7,161 bases of DNA from Thermoplasmata archaeon (GTDB taxonomy: Archaea > Thermoplasmatota > Thermoplasmata > Sysuiplasmatales > Sysuiplasmataceae), in the NCBI GenBank assembly GCA_021796175.1, contig JAJYOM010000078.1, positions 1 through 7,161 of the forward strand, written 5' to 3'. The translations under genes were made by a program, and so were the position numbers. A model generated the notes under the pieces. It saw nothing but the letters and a program-made list of their open reading frames with translations. It had not been told where the DNA came from and did not search any database. Shown here piece by piece: positions 5,741 to 7,161 of this stretch (positions are counted from its first letter, which is position 1; each line of letters starts with the position of its first letter).

Positions 5741-6799
5741 ATGAAGGAAGCACTGCTCTTTGAGGAAGCGGGCGCCGGGAAGATAAGGTGTACTGCATGT
5801 GCACGATACTGCAAGCTCGCCGAGGGGCAGGTAGGCCTCTGCGGCGTCAGGCAGAACATAGGAGGCAAGCTCCAGCTTCTTGTCTACGGCAGGGTTATTA
5901 CGGGTCACATAGACCCGATTGAGAAGAAGCCCCTGGTTCATTATATGCCTGGTACGAGGATATTTTCAATAGCCACCACTGGATGCAACTGGCTCTGCCA
6001 TTACTGCCAGAATTATGACATAAGCCAGAGGAGGAAGGTGGAGGGTGATGAACTCACACCTGAGCAGATAGTCGGCATGGCCCGCAGCCACCGGTGTGAG
6101 GGTATAGCATACACATACAACGAGCCGACAATATACATGGAATTCGCACATGACATCGGCGTGATTGCCCGCCGTGAAGGTATTTTCAATATATTTGTTT
6201 CCAACGGCTACGCTACGCCGAACGTCATACCGCTGGTCAAGGAATTCCTCGATGCTGTCACAGTGGATTTCAAGGGCAACGCTGAGAAATCGTTCGTCCG
6301 TAAGTACATTGGTATCCCGGACCCTGAACCGATATTCCAGTATCTGCTGGAGATAAGGAGCAGGACCTCCGTTCATGTTGAATTCACAGATCTTGTGGTG
6401 CCGCAGGTGGGAGACAGCCTCGAAGAGGCAAGGAAACTTTCAAGGTGGATATATGACAACTTTGGACCGGACTTCCCAATACATTTCCTTCGTTTCCATC
6501 CGGACTACAGGATGACAGATTTGCCCAGCACACCTGTTGCAACACTCGAAAAGCACTGGGAGGTGGCAAGAAAGGAGGGACTGAACTACGTCTACATTGG
6601 CAATGTTCCCGGCCATCCTTATGAGAACACTTACTGTCCCGGCTGCGGAAAAATTGCGGTGGGAAGGCACGGCTTTGACATCACTTCCTGGGGCCTGGAT
6701 TCCCACAGCAGATGCACTGCATGCGGTCACTCAATTCCCATTGTGGGAAAATTAGGAAGTCATTACATGGATGACAGGTATGAGCCCGTCATCTACTGA
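5741..6799 (+). CDS. amrS: AmmeMemoRadiSam system radical SAM enzyme
   Basis: A 352-residue radical SAM protein of the PflA-like group (COG1180), of the type paired with AMMECR1 and Memo family proteins. Its substrate is, to my knowledge, not established. The N-terminal cysteine-rich block (Cys17, Cys20, Cys24, Cys34; CTACARYC and GLCGVR) is typical of this subgroup. The 4Fe-4S/SAM motif is Cys82-X3-Cys86-X2-Cys89 (TGCNWLCHYCQN). GIAYTYNEPTIY, DAVTVDFKGN and HFLRFHPDY are further family motifs, and YIGNVPGHPYENTYCPGCG begins a C-terminal zinc-ribbon-like element with Cys299, Cys302, Cys325 and Cys328. The full cysteine set is intact. Neither AMMECR1 nor Memo is encoded here. The gene lies 54 nt after the PAC2 gene; a weak CTTATTC element near 5710-5716 might be its own TATA box, so either co-transcription or a separate promoter is possible. 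It ends 2 nt from the convergent malate dehydrogenase gene. Confidence 0.9.
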   Translation: MKEALLFEEAGAGKIRCTACARYCKLAEGQVGLCGVRQNIGGKLQLLVYGRVITGHIDPIEKKPLVHYMPGTRIFSIATTGCNWLCHYCQNYDISQRRKVEGDELTPEQIVGMARSHRCEGIAYTYNEPTIYMEFAHDIGVIARREGIFNIFVSNGYATPNVIPLVKEFLDAVTVDFKGNAEKSFVRKYIGIPDPEPIFQYLLEIRSRTSVHVEFTDLVVPQVGDSLEEARKLSRWIYDNFGPDFPIHFLRFHPDYRMTDLPSTPVATLEKHWEVARKEGLNYVYIGNVPGHPYENTYCPGCGKIAVGRHGFDITSWGLDSHSRCTACGHSIPIVGKLGSHYMDDRYEPVIY

Positions 6800-6801
6800 A
6801 T

Positions 6802-7161
6802 TCAGAGAAACTTGTGCTCCTTCAGAAGCTCTATGTCCTTCCTCACCGCATCGGCGCTGGACCTGAGTGCGTCGGACTCGGGCTGGCTTATCTTCAGTTC
6901 GACTATCTTCTCCACTCCCTTCTTACCGAGCACAACCGGCACACCCGTGTATATGTCCTTGACACCGTATTCACCGTCAAGGTAAGACGAACAGGGCAGA
7001 ATCTTCTTCTCGTCAAGTGCAATTGACTTAACCATCTCGTATATTGATGAGGCAGGTGCATAAAATGCGCTTCCTGTCTTCAGGAAGTTCACTATCTCGT
7101 CTCCTCCCATCCTTGTTCTCTTTATGATCGCATCAATCTTCTCCTCAGCCATAAGCTGGGT
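6802..7161 (-). CDS. mdh: Malate dehydrogenase, C-terminal part (5' end beyond the window)
   Basis: The open frame continues through the right edge: before the internal ATG at 7152 it reads Thr-Gln-Leu, so the true start lies outside and 119 C-terminal residues are visible. The sequence matches the LDH-like malate dehydrogenase family: IIKRTRMGGDEIV, then LKTGSAFYAPASSI in the helix near the active site, then the SYLDGEYGVKDIYTGVPVVLGKKGVEKIVEL beta-hairpin region and a final charged helix ending KEHKFL. The enzyme interconverts malate and oxaloacetate with NAD(P)H in the cytoplasm. The dinucleotide fold, the substrate arginines and the catalytic His/Asp pair are outside the window, so malate versus lactate specificity cannot be checked here; malate is the usual call for archaeal members. 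Confidence 0.87.
   Translation of the reverse strand, partial: TQLMAEEKIDAIIKRTRMGGDEIVNFLKTGSAFYAPASSIYEMVKSIALDEKKILPCSSYLDGEYGVKDIYTGVPVVLGKKGVEKIVELKISQPESDALRSSADAVRKDIELLKEHKFL

Noticed and set aside
5741..6799. Pyruvate formate-lyase activating enzyme
   Set aside because: The automatic COG1180 label would suggest this, but the N-terminal cysteine block, the YIGNVPGHPYENTYCPGCG region and the C-terminal zinc-ribbon-like cysteines fit the AmmeMemoRadiSam radical SAM enzyme, and no formate-lyase gene is present.
1..7161. Defence island, mobile element, CRISPR array or novel multi-gene system
   Set aside because: There are no direct-repeat arrays, transposase or integrase motifs, toxin-antitoxin pairs or strong composition shifts. 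All eight genes belong to recognisable, mostly housekeeping families.

Overview
The window is a stretch of ordinary-looking archaeal core chromosome. The gene complement (a DUF373 membrane protein, a FlaK-type A24 peptidase with a GGAD motif, a PAC2-family proteasome chaperone homologue, and an AmmeMemoRadiSam radical SAM enzyme), together with TATA-like boxes about 25-35 nt upstream of start codons, points to Archaea. The mix and the leaderless-type starts fit Thermoplasmatota best, but that assignment is inference; base composition looks near 50% GC. There is no rRNA, tRNA, CRISPR array, insertion sequence or phage gene, and no gene-free stretch over 300 bases.

Layout: (1) 14-1177, minus: DUF373 protein, divergent from the next gene across a 143-nt promoter region. 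(2) 1321-2217, plus: a ZnT9-like cation diffusion facilitator homologue with an eroded metal site, followed 60 nt later by (3) 2278-3168, plus: an archaeal prepilin/preflagellin peptidase. (4) 3085-3849, minus: a MagIII/EndoIII-like DNA glycosylase whose 3' end runs 84 nt into the peptidase gene. It lies downstream of and overlaps (5) 3818-4789, minus: thiamine-monophosphate kinase ThiL, from a GTG start with a TATA box at leaderless spacing. (6) 4928-5686, plus: PAC2 protein ending in a HbYX-like Ile-Tyr-Ser, and 54 nt later (7) 5741-6799, plus: radical SAM enzyme of the AmmeMemoRadiSam set. (8) 6802-7161, minus: C-terminal part of malate dehydrogenase, running off the right edge and ending 2 nt from gene 7.

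The genes do not form one obvious pathway. Probable transcription units are thiL-glycosylase, possibly CDF-peptidase, and possibly PAC2-AmrS. I found no convincing new multi-gene system. The most interesting leads are the PAC2/AmrS pair (the physiological role of the AmmeMemoRadiSam set is, to my knowledge, unresolved), the proteasome-docking tail on the PAC2 protein, the CDF homologue that lacks expected metal ligands, and the glycosylase's basic tail encoded antisense to the peptidase gene.
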